Assembly: GCA_017466695.1 (NCBI GenBank)
Contig: JAFTTR010000029.1
Location: 1 to 45,359, forward strand
Length of the DNA stretch: 45,359 bases
Source of the DNA: Alphaproteobacteria bacterium
GTDB lineage: Bacteria > Pseudomonadota > Alphaproteobacteria > CAAHEQ01 > UBA3637
Direction of reading: 5' to 3'
The position numbers and the translations under genes were made by a program. This document shows positions 16,331 to 26,038 of this stretch, one piece after another. Numbering within the stretch: position 1 is the first letter of the stretch; each line of letters starts with the position of its first letter. Below the pieces are notes generated by a model. It was not told the origin of the DNA and searched no databases. It saw only the letters and a list, made by a program, of their open reading frames with translations.

Positions 16331-16359
16331 ATTATACGAATTTTTATTTAAAATGTCAA
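16331..16359 (-). promoter_or_regulatory. Consensus promoter of thrS
   Basis: On the minus strand a perfect TTGACA (16354-16359), 17-base spacer and perfect TATAAT (16331-16336). It is the only exact consensus pair at ideal spacing that I found in the window. Confidence 0.75.
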
Positions 16360-16397
16360 AGAAATTTCAACAATACCAACAAAAATAAAGAAAAATT

Positions 16398-17246
16398 TTA
16401 TCTTTGATATTCATCTTTTGAAAATCTAAGCGCAACCAAATGAGGATACCACCTTCTTGAAGCAACTTTTTTTGCTTTTCTAGCGCCTAATTCAGCTTTT
16501 TCTTTTCTTGTAAGAGGGTGCCTTGTTTTACCCTCTCGTCTATCATTCCAATATTTTCGAATCTGCATTCCTTTTCGACGATATTCTGTATTTTTAGCTC
16601 GAATTTTACGCTCAATAACATCAATAATTTGCTCGCTTTTTTCTCGCTCTTCTTCATCATCACAAAAAAGAATATCCCTTTTTAATTGCTCAGCAAAACG
16701 CATTGAGGCAACATAATCAGTTGAAAATTCGTTTGGACGTTTATATACAGGCATTTGACCTGTTCTCAAATCTTCTTCCATATCCAAAACTTCTTGCTGA
16801 GTGAAAAAAAGATGCGCATCACTTGCAAGCAACACCTCTTGTTTAATTGGCAATGAAATATAAGATTTTTTATGTGTTCCATCCAACTTTACATCACGAT
16901 AAATCGGCTCTAACAAATAAGAGTGAAGCCATTTATGAAGTTTACGCTCAATCACACATAAATTGGATTCTTCATTCTTTCCACCTAAACCTAATGGCAC
17001 ATAATGGTGCACATTAAATTTTTTTGGCAATATCCCTGTTTTGATTGCATGAATAATTTCTCGTCTTTTTAAAATACCATTTAAAAGACCTTTTTTTGCA
17101 ATCTTTTTAACAAATTCATTTGCAACTTCTTGACGTTCTTTAATCGTAATAATACGTGGCGTTTGAGAAAGTAAATAAATACTTTTTTTCTCCCCCTCAC
17201 CCACTTGATAGATTTTTTTATCTTCTGTTTCAATCTTATTATACAT
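16398..17246 (-). CDS. HNH-motif protein A (paralogue of its upstream neighbour)
   Basis: This 282-residue protein is a likely nuclease of the HNH/beta-beta-alpha-metal type. The motif is HHYVPLGLGGKNEESNLC with His80-His81, Asn95, His104 and His108, the same HHxxP...GG...N...H...H spacing used by colicin-type DNases and many HNH endonucleases. A long Lys/Arg/Glu-rich C-terminal part follows (RKYWNDRREGKTRHPLTRKEK, and RKAKKVASRRWYPH), which could bind nucleic acid. It lies 6 bases after a shorter paralogue and is surely co-transcribed with it. No signal peptide, immunity-like gene or phage gene is next to it. The substrate is unknown. Confidence 0.8.
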   Translation of the reverse strand: MYNKIETEDKKIYQVGEGEKKSIYLLSQTPRIITIKERQEVANEFVKKIAKKGLLNGILKRREIIHAIKTGILPKKFNVHHYVPLGLGGKNEESNLCVIERKLHKWLHSYLLEPIYRDVKLDGTHKKSYISLPIKQEVLLASDAHLFFTQQEVLDMEEDLRTGQMPVYKRPNEFSTDYVASMRFAEQLKRDILFCDDEEEREKSEQIIDVIERKIRAKNTEYRRKGMQIRKYWNDRREGKTRHPLTRKEKAELGARKAKKVASRRWYPHLVALRFSKDEYQR

Positions 17247-17252
17247 GAGAAA

Positions 17253-17864
17253 TTAACAACCTCCTCTATTTAAAGACCGAGATTGGCAAAAAGCATCCCT
17301 AAATCCCATGTCAGAGTTACAATTCGTCCGACGGTGCCGTGTCACAAAATTTCGTGTCGATTCTTCAAATTTTCTAAGTTCAGAATATAAAAAGAAGTCT
17401 TCCCTATCATCCTTAACAATCACACGTTTAAATTCTGGCAAAATCAGAACACCTTCATCATTCACTTCTAATCGATCCAATACAGGTTGATAAATCAAAC
17501 GATGCATTAACATATGTGTTTCAGCATCAACGACACACAAATTGTCAATATCATTTGAACCACCTAATTTTAAAGGAACAATATGATGTACTTGCATACC
17601 TTCTGGTAAACACCCTTTCTTTTTTGCCAAACGGACAGCATTATTACTCATTAACCCATCGAAAAAGCCAGCTTCTGCCATTTGTTGCACAACCTTGATT
17701 GGCTTTCCATTTTCATAGCCATGCATTTCATACATATACCGAGCATCAATCAATTCAGGTCTTGGCAATTTTTTAATCTTGTGCGCCGTTGTTTTTCTAT
17801 CTTTATACAACACACTTGAAAGCATAAAAGTTGGCTTATCAGAACCAATAATTTCTTGTATCAT
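17253..17864 (-). CDS. HNH-motif protein B (shorter paralogue)
   Basis: This 203-residue protein carries the same HNH core as the following gene: HHIVPLKLGGSNDIDNLC with His93-His94, Asn108, His117 and His121. The spacing between His, Asn and His is identical, and the flanking residues (CLPEGMQVHH against ILPKKFNVHH) show recent common ancestry. The C terminus is short and Cys-containing (NRGGC). It is the first gene of the pair, with a promoter embedded in the prfC terminator. The N-terminal half (about 1-60) is unlike protein A's and may give a different partner or target. Function is unassigned. Confidence 0.8.
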   Translation of the reverse strand: MIQEIIGSDKPTFMLSSVLYKDRKTTAHKIKKLPRPELIDARYMYEMHGYENGKPIKVVQQMAEAGFFDGLMSNNAVRLAKKKGCLPEGMQVHHIVPLKLGGSNDIDNLCVVDAETHMLMHRLIYQPVLDRLEVNDEGVLILPEFKRVIVKDDREDFFLYSELRKFEESTRNFVTRHRRTNCNSDMGFRDAFCQSRSLNRGGC

Positions 17865-17876
17865 AACCCATCCATT

Positions 17877-17926
17877 AAAAAAATAAAAAGTGCATGTATT
17901 TTATCATAAAACACATGCACTTTCAA
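17877..17926 (-). promoter_or_regulatory. prfC terminator hairpin containing the promoter of the HNH pair
   Basis: AAAGTGCATGT (17887-17897) and ACATGCACTTT (17913-17923) form an 11-base-pair stem; on the minus strand the run TTTTTATTTTTTT follows (17877-17889), making it the prfC terminator. In the same strand TTGAAA (17921-17926), a 17-base spacer and TAAAAT (17898-17903) form a promoter for the HNH pair inside the hairpin. Confidence 0.6.
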
Positions 17927-17958
17927 GATTTTTTTCAAAAATATAGACAAGAGTGTCA

Positions 17959-19545
17959 TTATTCTTTAATTTTCAACAACTCAATATCTGGAAAATCATC
18001 TATCGCCTTATTCAAATGCCATGCATTGCGCGCTAAAAAGACGGGTGCTTCATCATGATCCGTCGCCATCGTACTTGCATTTAATGTTTTAAAACGTTCA
18101 ACTTTTGATACCTCACCCCTCACCCATCTAGCTGTATAATAACTGGTTGGTTCAAAAATAACAGGCACATCAAATTCTGTTCGAATTCTATCAGCCAAAA
18201 CTTCAAATTGCAAAACACCAACAACACCTACAATCCATTCAAACCCGTGAACAGGTTTAAAAATACTAGCACCCCCTTCTTCAGCAATTTGATCCAACGC
18301 TTTTGCTAAATGTTTTGCCTTTAAAGGGTCTTGTGGACGCACTTTTTTCAAAAGTTCTGGCGCAAAAGAAGGAATTCCTTTAAATTGCAAAACTTCTCCT
18401 TCTGAAAAAGAATCTCCAATGCGCATTCCCCCATGATTTGGAATTCCAATAATATCGCCAGCAAAAGCCTCTTCAGCTACCTCTCTATCTTGTGCTAAAA
18501 ACATAACCGGATTATGCAAAATCATTTGTTTTTGACTTCTTAAATGCAACAATTTCATCCCACGCTTAAAATGGCCAGAGCAAACACGCATAAAGGCAAT
18601 TCTATCCCTGTGTTTTGGATCCATATTCGCTTGAATTTTAAACACAAAACCTGAAACTTTTTCTTCATCAGGCAAAACTTGTCTCGAAGCTGTTTCTTGC
18701 GCTTTAGGAGATGGCGCAAATTTCACAAGCGCATCTAACAACTCCTTCACCCCAAAATTGTTAACAGCAGAACCAAAAAAGACCGGCGTCATCGACCCTT
18801 CTAAATAAGCCTCTTTGTCAAATTCAGGACAAAGCCCTTTTGCCATTTCAACTTCATCTTTTAATGTTTCAATGACATCTTCAGACAATACTTTAGAAAG
18901 TTTTTCATCATCAAGACCTTTAATTTCAGCCGCTTCTTGTGGCAAAACAGATTTGTTCACGCCCTTTTCAAACAAACAAAGTCTATCATTTAACAAATCA
19001 TAACACCCTTTAAAATCACGCCCCATGCCAATTGGCCAAGAAGCAGGTGATACATCCAATGCCAAAGTCTGTTCAATTTCTTCTAACAACTTAAAAGGCT
19101 CATGTCCATCTCGGTCAAGCTTGTTGATAAATGTAATAATTGGAATATCACGCAAACGACACACTTCAAACAATTTTTTTGTTTGAGCCTCAATCCCTTT
19201 TGCACTATCAATCACCATCACAGCCGAATCAACAGCTGTTAAAACACGATACGTATCTTCAGAAAAGTCTTCATGCCCTGGGGTGTCTAATAAGTTAAAT
19301 GAACAGCCTCCATATTCAAAACTCATCACGGAAGAGGCAACCGAAATACCCCTTTCTTGTTCCACCTTCATCCAGTCAGAATGAGCCCGTCTATTTTCAC
19401 CACGAGCTTTCACAGCCCCTGCTTGATTAATCGCACCCCCAAAAAGCAAAAGTTTTTCAGTCAAAGTTGTTTTACCTGCGTCAGGGTGAGAAATAATCGC
19501 AAATGTGCGTCTTTTAGATGTAATTTCAGTCAAATTATTAGGCAT
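17959..19545 (-). CDS. prfC: Peptide chain release factor 3
   Basis: RF3 is the GTPase that recycles RF1 and RF2 after termination. The frame opens at 19602, but the ATG at 19545 (MPNNLTEITSKRRTF) has AAGAGA upstream and yields 528 residues, matching the usual 527-529. Walker A is SHPDAGKTTLTEK; ERGISVASSVM, LLDTPGHEDFSEDT and FINKLDRDG are the other G motifs. The C-terminal part has the RF3-specific GVVGVLQFEVLADR segment. It has its own promoter (19592-19620) and a terminator at 17877-17923. Confidence 0.96.
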   Translation of the reverse strand: MPNNLTEITSKRRTFAIISHPDAGKTTLTEKLLLFGGAINQAGAVKARGENRRAHSDWMKVEQERGISVASSVMSFEYGGCSFNLLDTPGHEDFSEDTYRVLTAVDSAVMVIDSAKGIEAQTKKLFEVCRLRDIPIITFINKLDRDGHEPFKLLEEIEQTLALDVSPASWPIGMGRDFKGCYDLLNDRLCLFEKGVNKSVLPQEAAEIKGLDDEKLSKVLSEDVIETLKDEVEMAKGLCPEFDKEAYLEGSMTPVFFGSAVNNFGVKELLDALVKFAPSPKAQETASRQVLPDEEKVSGFVFKIQANMDPKHRDRIAFMRVCSGHFKRGMKLLHLRSQKQMILHNPVMFLAQDREVAEEAFAGDIIGIPNHGGMRIGDSFSEGEVLQFKGIPSFAPELLKKVRPQDPLKAKHLAKALDQIAEEGGASIFKPVHGFEWIVGVVGVLQFEVLADRIRTEFDVPVIFEPTSYYTARWVRGEVSKVERFKTLNASTMATDHDEAPVFLARNAWHLNKAIDDFPDIELLKIKE

Positions 19546-19591
19546 AAATTTCTCTTTCATAAATATTTCATATTCAAAAATAAGTGGCACA

Positions 19592-19620
19592 ATTATAGTC
19601 AAAAAAAGTTATTTTTTCAA
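19592..19620 (-). promoter_or_regulatory. Promoter of prfC
   Basis: On the minus strand TTGAAA (19615-19620), 17-base spacer, perfect TATAAT (19592-19597), 46 bases before the ATG. Confidence 0.65.
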
Positions 19621-19770
19621 GAAAATTATCTTTTTTATTTTAAAAAACGAACAAAAAACACTTTCTTTTTTATCAAATATATGTTATATAGACTATTGCA
19701 AATGAAAAAATGCAAAAGTATCACGAGCATTAAAATATAATTTTATCTTATTTTTCAAGATATTACTAAT

Positions 19771-19854
19771 GCGGATGTGGTGGAATGGTAGACACGACGG
19801 TCTTAGAAGCCGTTGCCGAGAGGCGTGGGAGTTCGAGTCTCTTCATCCGCACCA
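19771..19854 (+). tRNA. tRNA-Leu (anticodon TAG)
   Basis: The 84 bases fold as a class II tRNA. The acceptor arms GCGGATG and CATCCGC pair fully; the discriminator A and an encoded CCA follow. The anticodon stem ACGGT/GCCGT holds the loop CTTAGAA, giving TAG, which reads CUA-type Leu codons. A variable arm (TTGCCGAGAGGCG) and the TTCGAGTC T-loop are present. A weak promoter TTGCAA-N17-TATCAC lies at 19696-19724. Trigger factor starts 31 bases later with no terminator between them, so the two may share a transcript. Confidence 0.97.
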
Positions 19855-19885
19855 ACTATAGTTAGATATAAAGAGGAATTAAGAA

Positions 19886-21199
19886 ATGACAAAAACAAAG
19901 TTAGCTCATTCTTTCACTGTTGTGATTAGTGCTCAAGATTTTCAAGACAAAATCACAGCTAAGTTAGAAGAAGTTCGCAAAGAAGCTAAAATTCAAGGCT
20001 TCCGTCCAGGTCAAGCCCCTATGAACCTTATCAAAACAAAATATGAAAATGCTGTTAAAGGTGAAGTTCTTGATGATTTAATTCAAGAAAGAGCCACAAA
20101 AACTTTAGAAGAAAATAAAATTCGCCCAGCATTACGTCCAAAAATTGAATTAACAACTTTTGAAGATGGCAAAGATATCGAATTTAAAATGGATGTCGAA
20201 GCTCTTCCAGAAATTAAACCAGCCGATTTAACAAAATTAGAAGTTAAAAAATTAGTTGCTACTGCAACAGATAAAGAAATCAACGCTGCTTTAGAAAAAT
20301 TAGCAAATGCTAAAAAAACAACAGTCCCTTGTGATGAAAAACGTGAAACAAAAACGGATGATGTGATTGTTATCGACTTCACAGGTACAATTGATGGCGA
20401 AGAATTCAAAGGTGGCAAAGGAAAAGATTACTACCTCGCTCTTGGTTCAAACACATTCATTCCAGGATTTGAAGAACAATTAACAGGTAAAAATATTGGC
20501 GAAACTGTTGACGTTAACGTTACATTCCCAGAAACTTACCATGCTAAAGATTTAGCTGGCAAAAAAGCTCTTTTCAAAGTTGTCATTAAAGAATTACGCA
20601 AAATGTCAACACCTGAAATCAATGATGAATTTGCCAAAATGTTCGGCAGCGAATCACTTGAAAAATTAAAAGAAATGATTAAAACTGAGTTAGATAAAGA
20701 ATATGCTAATATTGCACGCATGCACACAAAACGTGCTCTGTTAGATGCTCTTTCAGACTCTCATTCTTTTGAAGTTCCACAAGGTATGGTCGACTTAGAA
20801 TTTGATTCAATTTGGAAACAATTTGAAGAAGCTAAAAAGAACAACCAATTGGATGAAGAAGAAAAAGCAAAATCAGAAGATGATTTAAAAACTGAATATC
20901 GCAAAATCGCTGAACGCCGTGTTCGTTTAGGGCTTTTATTAGCTGAAATTGCAAATGAAAACAAAATCACTTTAACACAAGATGATTTAACAAAAGCAGT
21001 TATGGCTGAAGCTCGTAGATATCCAGGACAAGAAAAAGTCGTCTTTGAATACTATCAAAAAAATCCACAAGCATTGGATGGTTTAAGAGCCCCATTGTTT
21101 GAAGAAAAAGTCGTTGATCATGTTTTAACAGTTGTAAAAGTAAATGAAGAAGCATTATCTGCTGATGAATTATACGCTTACAACCCTGACAAAAAATAA
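19886..21199 (+). CDS. tig: Trigger factor
   Basis: This is the ribosome-bound chaperone that meets nascent chains at the exit tunnel. It has 437 residues, as usual. The ribosome-docking signature GFRPGQAP lies near residue 38, the FKBP-type peptidyl-prolyl isomerase domain is at about 150-240 ([20 protein letters not shown] with [11 protein letters not shown]), and a long helical C-terminal arm follows. AGAGGAATT precedes the ATG. It heads the conserved tig-clpP-clpX-lon order; the gap to clpP is 26 bases. It follows tRNA-Leu directly, with 31 bases between. Confidence 0.97.
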   Translation: MTKTKLAHSFTVVISAQDFQDKITAKLEEVRKEAKIQGFRPGQAPMNLIKTKYENAVKGEVLDDLIQERATKTLEENKIRPALRPKIELTTFEDGKDIEFKMDVEALPEIKPADLTKLEVKKLVATATDKEINAALEKLANAKKTTVPCDEKRETKTDDVIVIDFTGTIDGEEFKGGKGKDYYLALGSNTFIPGFEEQLTGKNIGETVDVNVTFPETYHAKDLAGKKALFKVVIKELRKMSTPEINDEFAKMFGSESLEKLKEMIKTELDKEYANIARMHTKRALLDALSDSHSFEVPQGMVDLEFDSIWKQFEEAKKNNQLDEEEKAKSEDDLKTEYRKIAERRVRLGLLLAEIANENKITLTQDDLTKAVMAEARRYPGQEKVVFEYYQKNPQALDGLRAPLFEEKVVDHVLTVVKVNEEALSADELYAYNPDKK

Positions 21200-21225
21200 C
21201 GACAACACAACAAGGAGTTTTTAAC

Positions 21226-21846
21226 ATGCGTTACACAGATTTTATGACACCTATGGTAAACACACTCGTTCCAACCGTCATTGAACAAACAGGTCGTGGA
21301 GAAAGAGCTTTTGATATCTATTCCAGATTATTAAAAGAAAGAATTATCTTTTTAACAGGACAGGTCAATGATGACGTTGCCAGTTTAATCTGTGCTCAAC
21401 TTTTATTTTTAGAAGCTGAAAACGCAAAAAAAGAAATTTCTTTTTATATCAACTCACCAGGAGGCGTTGTCACATCCGGCCTTGCCATTTTGGACACAAT
21501 GAATTACATTAAATGTCCAGTTTCAACAGTCGTGATGGGACAAGCCGCCTCAATGGGGAGTTTGTTATTATGTTGTGGTGCAAAAGGCAGACGTTTTGCC
21601 CTTCCAAATTCACGTGTGATGATTCACCAACCTTCTGGTGGATTCCAAGGTCAAGCAACAGACATTGAAATTCATGCTAAAGAAATTTTAGCCATCAAAG
21701 CTCGTTTAAATCAAATTTATGTTGAACAAACAGGAAAACCCTTATCTGTTATTGAACAAGCCATGGAAAGAGATAATTTTATGACAGCCTATGAAGCAAA
21801 AGAATTTGGCTTAATTGATGAAGTTATTACAAAACCGGAGAAATAG
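21226..21846 (+). CDS. clpP: ATP-dependent Clp protease proteolytic subunit
   Basis: ClpP is the serine protease that forms the double heptameric chamber of ClpXP and ClpAP. It has 206 residues. The triad is Ser109 in GQAASMGS, His134 in IHQPSGG, and Asp183 in RDNFMTA. The N terminus has [19 protein letters not shown], the usual processed region. AAGGAG lies ahead of the ATG at 21226. Its stop codon directly abuts the clpX ATG, so the two are translated together. Confidence 0.97.
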   Translation: MRYTDFMTPMVNTLVPTVIEQTGRGERAFDIYSRLLKERIIFLTGQVNDDVASLICAQLLFLEAENAKKEISFYINSPGGVVTSGLAILDTMNYIKCPVSTVVMGQAASMGSLLLCCGAKGRRFALPNSRVMIHQPSGGFQGQATDIEIHAKEILAIKARLNQIYVEQTGKPLSVIEQAMERDNFMTAYEAKEFGLIDEVITKPEK

Positions 21847-23127
21847 ATGATTAAAAATGATATGCCCAATTCAACTGATTTAAAATGCTCCTTTTGTAAC
21901 AAAACACAAAATGAAGTCAATCGTCTCATCGCTGGAAAACCACAAAAAATGGAAGATGGCAAAACAAGAACTGTCTTTATTTGTGATGAGTGTATTGAAT
22001 TATGCAAAAGCGTTTTAGATGAAGACAAAGATGCAAAAGAAAAAGCTGAGAACACAGAGCTTTCTTTAACATTAAAGTCTCCAAAACAAATTCATCAATT
22101 TTTAGATGAATATGTCATTGGGCAACATAAAGCTAAAAAAGCTTTAGCTGTTGCTGTTTACAATCACTATAAAAGATTACTTGCTGGGAAAGATAAAGAC
22201 AGTGTTGAAATTGAAAAATCAAACGTCCTTTTCTTAGGGCCAACAGGCAGTGGTAAAACACTTTTGGCAAAAACCCTTGCAAAAGTTTTAAATGTTCCAT
22301 TTGCAATTGCTGATGCAACCACATTAACCGAAGCAGGATACGTTGGTGAAGACGTTGAAAACGTTGTTTTAAAACTCTTACAAAATGCCAATTATGATGT
22401 TGAAAAAGCAGAACGAGGCATCATCTATATTGATGAAATTGATAAAATAGCTCGTAAATCTGACGGCCCTTCAATCACAAGAGATGTCTCTGGTGAAGGC
22501 GTTCAACAAGCCTTACTTAAAATGATTGAAGGAACTATTGCCTCTCTTCCACCTCAAGGAGGGCGTAAACACCCAAATCAAGAATATATCAAAGTAAATA
22601 CTCAAAATATTCTCTTTATTTGTGGGGGTGCTTTTGCAGGTATTGAAAAAGTTATTGCAAGAAGAGAAGCAGCCTACTCCATTGGCTTTGGCGCTGAAAC
22701 AAAATCAGGTGAAGAACAAAACATTTCAGAATTACTCGAAAAATTACAACCAGATGACTTGTTAAAATTTGGTTTAATTCCCGAATTTATTGGGCGTTTA
22801 CCTGTTATTGTCAGCTTAGAAGAGCTGGATGAAGAAGCGCTTATTTCCATTTTAAAAGAACCAAAGAATGCGCTTGTTAAACAATATCAAACGCTTTGCA
22901 AAATGGATAATGTCGAATTAACCGTAACTGATGAGGCATATAAAGCCATTGCTCAAAAAGCAATAGAACGCAAAACAGGTGCTAGGGGTTTACGTTCCAT
23001 TATGGAAAATCTCTTACAAGATGTTATGTACACGCTTCCGGATCAAAAAGATGTGAAAGAAGTCATTATTGACAAGGACAGCGTCTTGGGTGAGAAAAAA
23101 CCAAAATTTGTCAAAAAAGGCAAATAA
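21847..23127 (+). CDS. clpX: ClpX ATPase, unfoldase subunit of ClpXP
   Basis: This AAA+ unfoldase recognises tagged substrates and feeds them to ClpP. It has 426 residues. The N-terminal zinc-binding domain has Cys14, Cys17, Cys46 and Cys49 (CSFC and CDEC). Walker A is GPTGSGKT, Walker B is [11 protein letters not shown], the pore loop region contains GYVGEDVE, and the [22 protein letters not shown] stretch (quoted in part as [16 protein letters not shown]) is ClpX-specific, as is the [14 protein letters not shown] sensor 2. The ATG at 21847 directly follows the clpP stop; ATG at 21862 is an alternative start. A terminator at 23153 separates it from lon. Confidence 0.97.
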   Translation: MIKNDMPNSTDLKCSFCNKTQNEVNRLIAGKPQKMEDGKTRTVFICDECIELCKSVLDEDKDAKEKAENTELSLTLKSPKQIHQFLDEYVIGQHKAKKALAVAVYNHYKRLLAGKDKDSVEIEKSNVLFLGPTGSGKTLLAKTLAKVLNVPFAIADATTLTEAGYVGEDVENVVLKLLQNANYDVEKAERGIIYIDEIDKIARKSDGPSITRDVSGEGVQQALLKMIEGTIASLPPQGGRKHPNQEYIKVNTQNILFICGGAFAGIEKVIARREAAYSIGFGAETKSGEEQNISELLEKLQPDDLLKFGLIPEFIGRLPVIVSLEELDEEALISILKEPKNALVKQYQTLCKMDNVELTVTDEAYKAIAQKAIERKTGARGLRSIMENLLQDVMYTLPDQKDVKEVIIDKDSVLGEKKPKFVKKGK

Positions 23128-23152
23128 GAATTAACAAAAAGTTAACAAATTC

Positions 23153-23182
23153 AAGGAGTGATAAAAAATCACTCCTTTTTTT
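23153..23182 (+). terminator. Terminator after clpX
   Basis: AAGGAGTGAT (23153-23162), loop of 5 A, ATCACTCCTT (23168-23177), then T-run. Confidence 0.85.
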
Positions 23183-23362
23183 GTATAAAAAAGAAAAGTC
23201 CTCTTTACATTTCAAAAAAAACAACATACATTCATATATTATACAAAAAGAAGAAAAAACAAGACCATTGAGTTGGTTTATTTTATTTATTTAACGCCTA
23301 TCTAAACAAAGTAAATAAATCTGTTTTTTAGCAAACTGAATAACCAGATGAAGAGAGGAAGC

Positions 23363-25744
23363 ATGAATACTTCAGAAATGATTGATGGATTATATCCCGT
23401 TTTGCCATTACGAGACATTATCGTCTTTCCACACGTTGTTGTCCCCCTTTTTGTAGGTCGAGACAAATCCATTGCAGCTCTTGAAAATGCAATGTCAACG
23501 AACAAACAGATTCTTCTTGTAGCGCAAACAGACGCTCTTGTTGATAATCCTTATATTGGCGATCTTTACAAAACAGGTACACTTGCCAATATTTTGCAAC
23601 TTCTTAAATTGCCAGATGGAACTGTTAAAATTTTAATTGAAGGTGTTTGCAGAGCCAAAATCATCGACTTTACTCAAAATACCAGCTTTTTTGAAGCACA
23701 TGCAGAACTTCTTCCTGACATAGTGGATAAAGAAACAGAAATTGAAGCTCTCAACCGTTCAGTTGCCATTCAGTTTGAAAATTATGTTAGATTAAACAAA
23801 CGTATTGGTCCTGAAGTTTTGGTGGCCATTTCACAAATCAAAGAACCAGAAAAATTCGCAGATATTGTCGCAACACACCTTTCTCTTAAAGTTGAAGAAA
23901 AACAAAAGATTTTAGAGATTGATTCTGTGAGTAAAAGATTAGAAGCACTTTATCAAGCTATGGAAAAAGAAATTGGTGTTTTACAGGTCGAAAGAAAAAT
24001 TAGAAAACGTGTGAAACGACAAATGGAAAAAAGCCATCGTGAATATTATTTGAACGAACAAATGAAAGCCATTCAAAAAGAATTAGGCGATTCAGAAGAT
24101 GGTGGCGAAATTAAAACACTTGAAAAGAAAATCAAAAAAGCCGGCATGCCCAAAGAAGCAAGAGAAAAAGCTTTATCAGAACTTAAAAAGCTTCAAATGA
24201 TGGGGCCGATGAGTGCAGAAACAACCGTTGTGCGCAACTATCTTGACTGGCTGACAGCTATTCCATGGCGTAAGAAATCAACACTTCAAACAGATTTAAT
24301 TGAAGCACAACGTATTTTAGATGAAGACCACTATGGATTGGAAAAAGTCAAAGAACGGATTTTAGAATTTTTAGCCGTTCAAAAACGAACAAATTGTCTC
24401 AAAGGCTCCATTCTTTGTTTTGTTGGCCCTCCGGGGGTGGGTAAAACATCTTTAGGACAATCCATTGCCAGAGCAACAGGACGTAAATTTGTCCGTGCAG
24501 CTTTAGGTGGTATGCATGACGAATCTGAAATTAGAGGTCATAGACGCACCTATATTGGTGCTATGCCTGGGAAAATCATCCAAGGGATGAAAAAAGCAAA
24601 AACAGTCAATCCCCTCTTTTTATTAGATGAAATTGATAAACTTGCAAACGATCACAGAGGCGATCCCTCCTCTGCGCTTTTGGAAGTATTAGACCCTGAG
24701 CAAAACACAACTTTCAATGACAATTATATTGAAGTTGATTATGACTTATCAAATGTTATGTTCATCACAACAGCGAACTCTTTGAATATGCCTCGCCCTC
24801 TGAAAGATAGAATGGAAATTATTCATTTATCTGGTTATACAGAGGATGAAAAACTTCAAATTGCAAAACGCCATCTCATCCAAAAGCAATTCGAGTTAAC
24901 AGGCATCACTCAAAAAGAACTTAAAATTTCTGATGAAGCCATTGTTCAACTCATTCGTTGTTATACAAGAGAATCTGGTGTTCGTAACCTTGAAAGAGAA
25001 ATCGCCAAAATCGCTCGAAAAGCACTCAAGGAAATTCAACTTGAAAATATTAAATCAATTACGGTTACACCCAAAAACCTCAAAAAATACTCCGGCGTTG
25101 AAAAATTCAATTATGGCGTTGTTGAAAAAGATGATCAAATTGGAACAACTACAGGCCTTGCATGGACAGAAGTTGGTGGAGATATTTTATCCATTGAAGC
25201 TGTTATCGTCCCAGGAAAAGGCAATATTCGCTTAACTGGTCAATTAGGGGACGTGATGAAAGAATCTGTCGAAGCTGCTCTTTCATTCATTCGAGCCCAT
25301 GCTCAAGAATTTGGCATTGAAAATGAATTGTTCGAAAAGAATGATATTCACGTTCACGTACCTGAAGGCGCCACACCAAAAGATGGCCCATCAGCCGGTA
25401 TTACAATGATGACATCTCTTGTTTCAGCCTTTACCGGAATTAAGGTGAGAAAAGACATTGCTATGACAGGAGAAATCACCTTACGAGGTCGTGTATTACC
25501 TATTGGAGGATTAAAAGAAAAACTTCTTGCAGCTTTACGTGCTGGGATTAAAACAGTTATCATTCCAAAAGAAAATGTTAAAGATTTGGAGGAAATCCCA
25601 GACAATGTTAAAGAAGGATTAAAAATCATTCCTGTTGAAGAAGCGTTAACTGTTTTGCAACATGCATTGGTAAAAAAAACAACACCTATCGCAAAAAAAA
25701 CAGAAACAAAATCTAAAAAAACGACTTCAAAAACAAAAAAATAA
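23363..25744 (+). CDS. lon: ATP-dependent protease Lon
   Basis: Lon is a cytosolic AAA+ serine protease that degrades misfolded and regulatory proteins. An ATG at 23348 is also in frame but has no ribosome site; ATG 23363 (MNTSEMIDGLYPVLPL) follows AGAGAGGA, giving 793 residues. The N-terminal substrate domain (PVLPLRDIIVFPHVVVPLFVGR) is followed by a coiled coil, Walker A GPPGVGKTS, Walker B FLLDEIDK and the protease domain with the catalytic Ser in PKDGPSAGIT and the Lys in KLLAALRAG. A Lys/Thr-rich tail (KKTTPIAKKTETKSKKTT) is added at the C terminus. It has its own upstream region of 235 bases and a terminator. Confidence 0.97.
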   Translation: MNTSEMIDGLYPVLPLRDIIVFPHVVVPLFVGRDKSIAALENAMSTNKQILLVAQTDALVDNPYIGDLYKTGTLANILQLLKLPDGTVKILIEGVCRAKIIDFTQNTSFFEAHAELLPDIVDKETEIEALNRSVAIQFENYVRLNKRIGPEVLVAISQIKEPEKFADIVATHLSLKVEEKQKILEIDSVSKRLEALYQAMEKEIGVLQVERKIRKRVKRQMEKSHREYYLNEQMKAIQKELGDSEDGGEIKTLEKKIKKAGMPKEAREKALSELKKLQMMGPMSAETTVVRNYLDWLTAIPWRKKSTLQTDLIEAQRILDEDHYGLEKVKERILEFLAVQKRTNCLKGSILCFVGPPGVGKTSLGQSIARATGRKFVRAALGGMHDESEIRGHRRTYIGAMPGKIIQGMKKAKTVNPLFLLDEIDKLANDHRGDPSSALLEVLDPEQNTTFNDNYIEVDYDLSNVMFITTANSLNMPRPLKDRMEIIHLSGYTEDEKLQIAKRHLIQKQFELTGITQKELKISDEAIVQLIRCYTRESGVRNLEREIAKIARKALKEIQLENIKSITVTPKNLKKYSGVEKFNYGVVEKDDQIGTTTGLAWTEVGGDILSIEAVIVPGKGNIRLTGQLGDVMKESVEAALSFIRAHAQEFGIENELFEKNDIHVHVPEGATPKDGPSAGITMMTSLVSAFTGIKVRKDIAMTGEITLRGRVLPIGGLKEKLLAALRAGIKTVIIPKENVKDLEEIPDNVKEGLKIIPVEEALTVLQHALVKKTTPIAKKTETKSKKTTSKTKK

Positions 25745-25760
25745 ACTTAAAAAACATTAA

Positions 25761-25798
25761 AAAAGTGGGAAAGAAAGGCTCTTTTCCACTTTTTTTTA
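25761..25798 (+). terminator. Terminator of lon
   Basis: AAAAGTGGGAAAGA (25761-25774) pairs with TCTTTTCCACTTTT (25780-25793) with one G-U pair, followed by more T. Confidence 0.8.
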
Positions 25799-25949
25799 TA
25801 AAAAAAACAAAAAAAAATAAATTTTTTTCATTTAAAGCGTTTTTTATTTTTATTCTTATTTTTCAATACATTACAGAAATAAACACTTAAATACATACAT
25901 TTTTATGAAAAAAAAATATCATTTTTCCCAAATAATTAAAAAAAGATTG

Positions 25950-25979
25950 TTGACATTCCTCTAAAACAGCCATTAAGAT
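25950..25979 (+). promoter_or_regulatory. Promoter of the HU gene
   Basis: TTGACA (25950-25955), spacer of 17-18, TTAAGA or TAAGAT (25973-25979). The 150 bases before it are nearly pure A/T, as in UP-element-like regions. Confidence 0.65.
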
Positions 25980-26038
25980 AGGATTCGTAAGGGATTGTCC
26001 CTGTTTAACTCAAACAAAAAGTTTCAAAGGAGTTCATT

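Noticed and set aside
19546-19602. Longer prfC N terminus from the first in-frame start at 19602
   Set aside because: It has no ribosome site and would add 19 residues to a protein that has the usual length from 19545.
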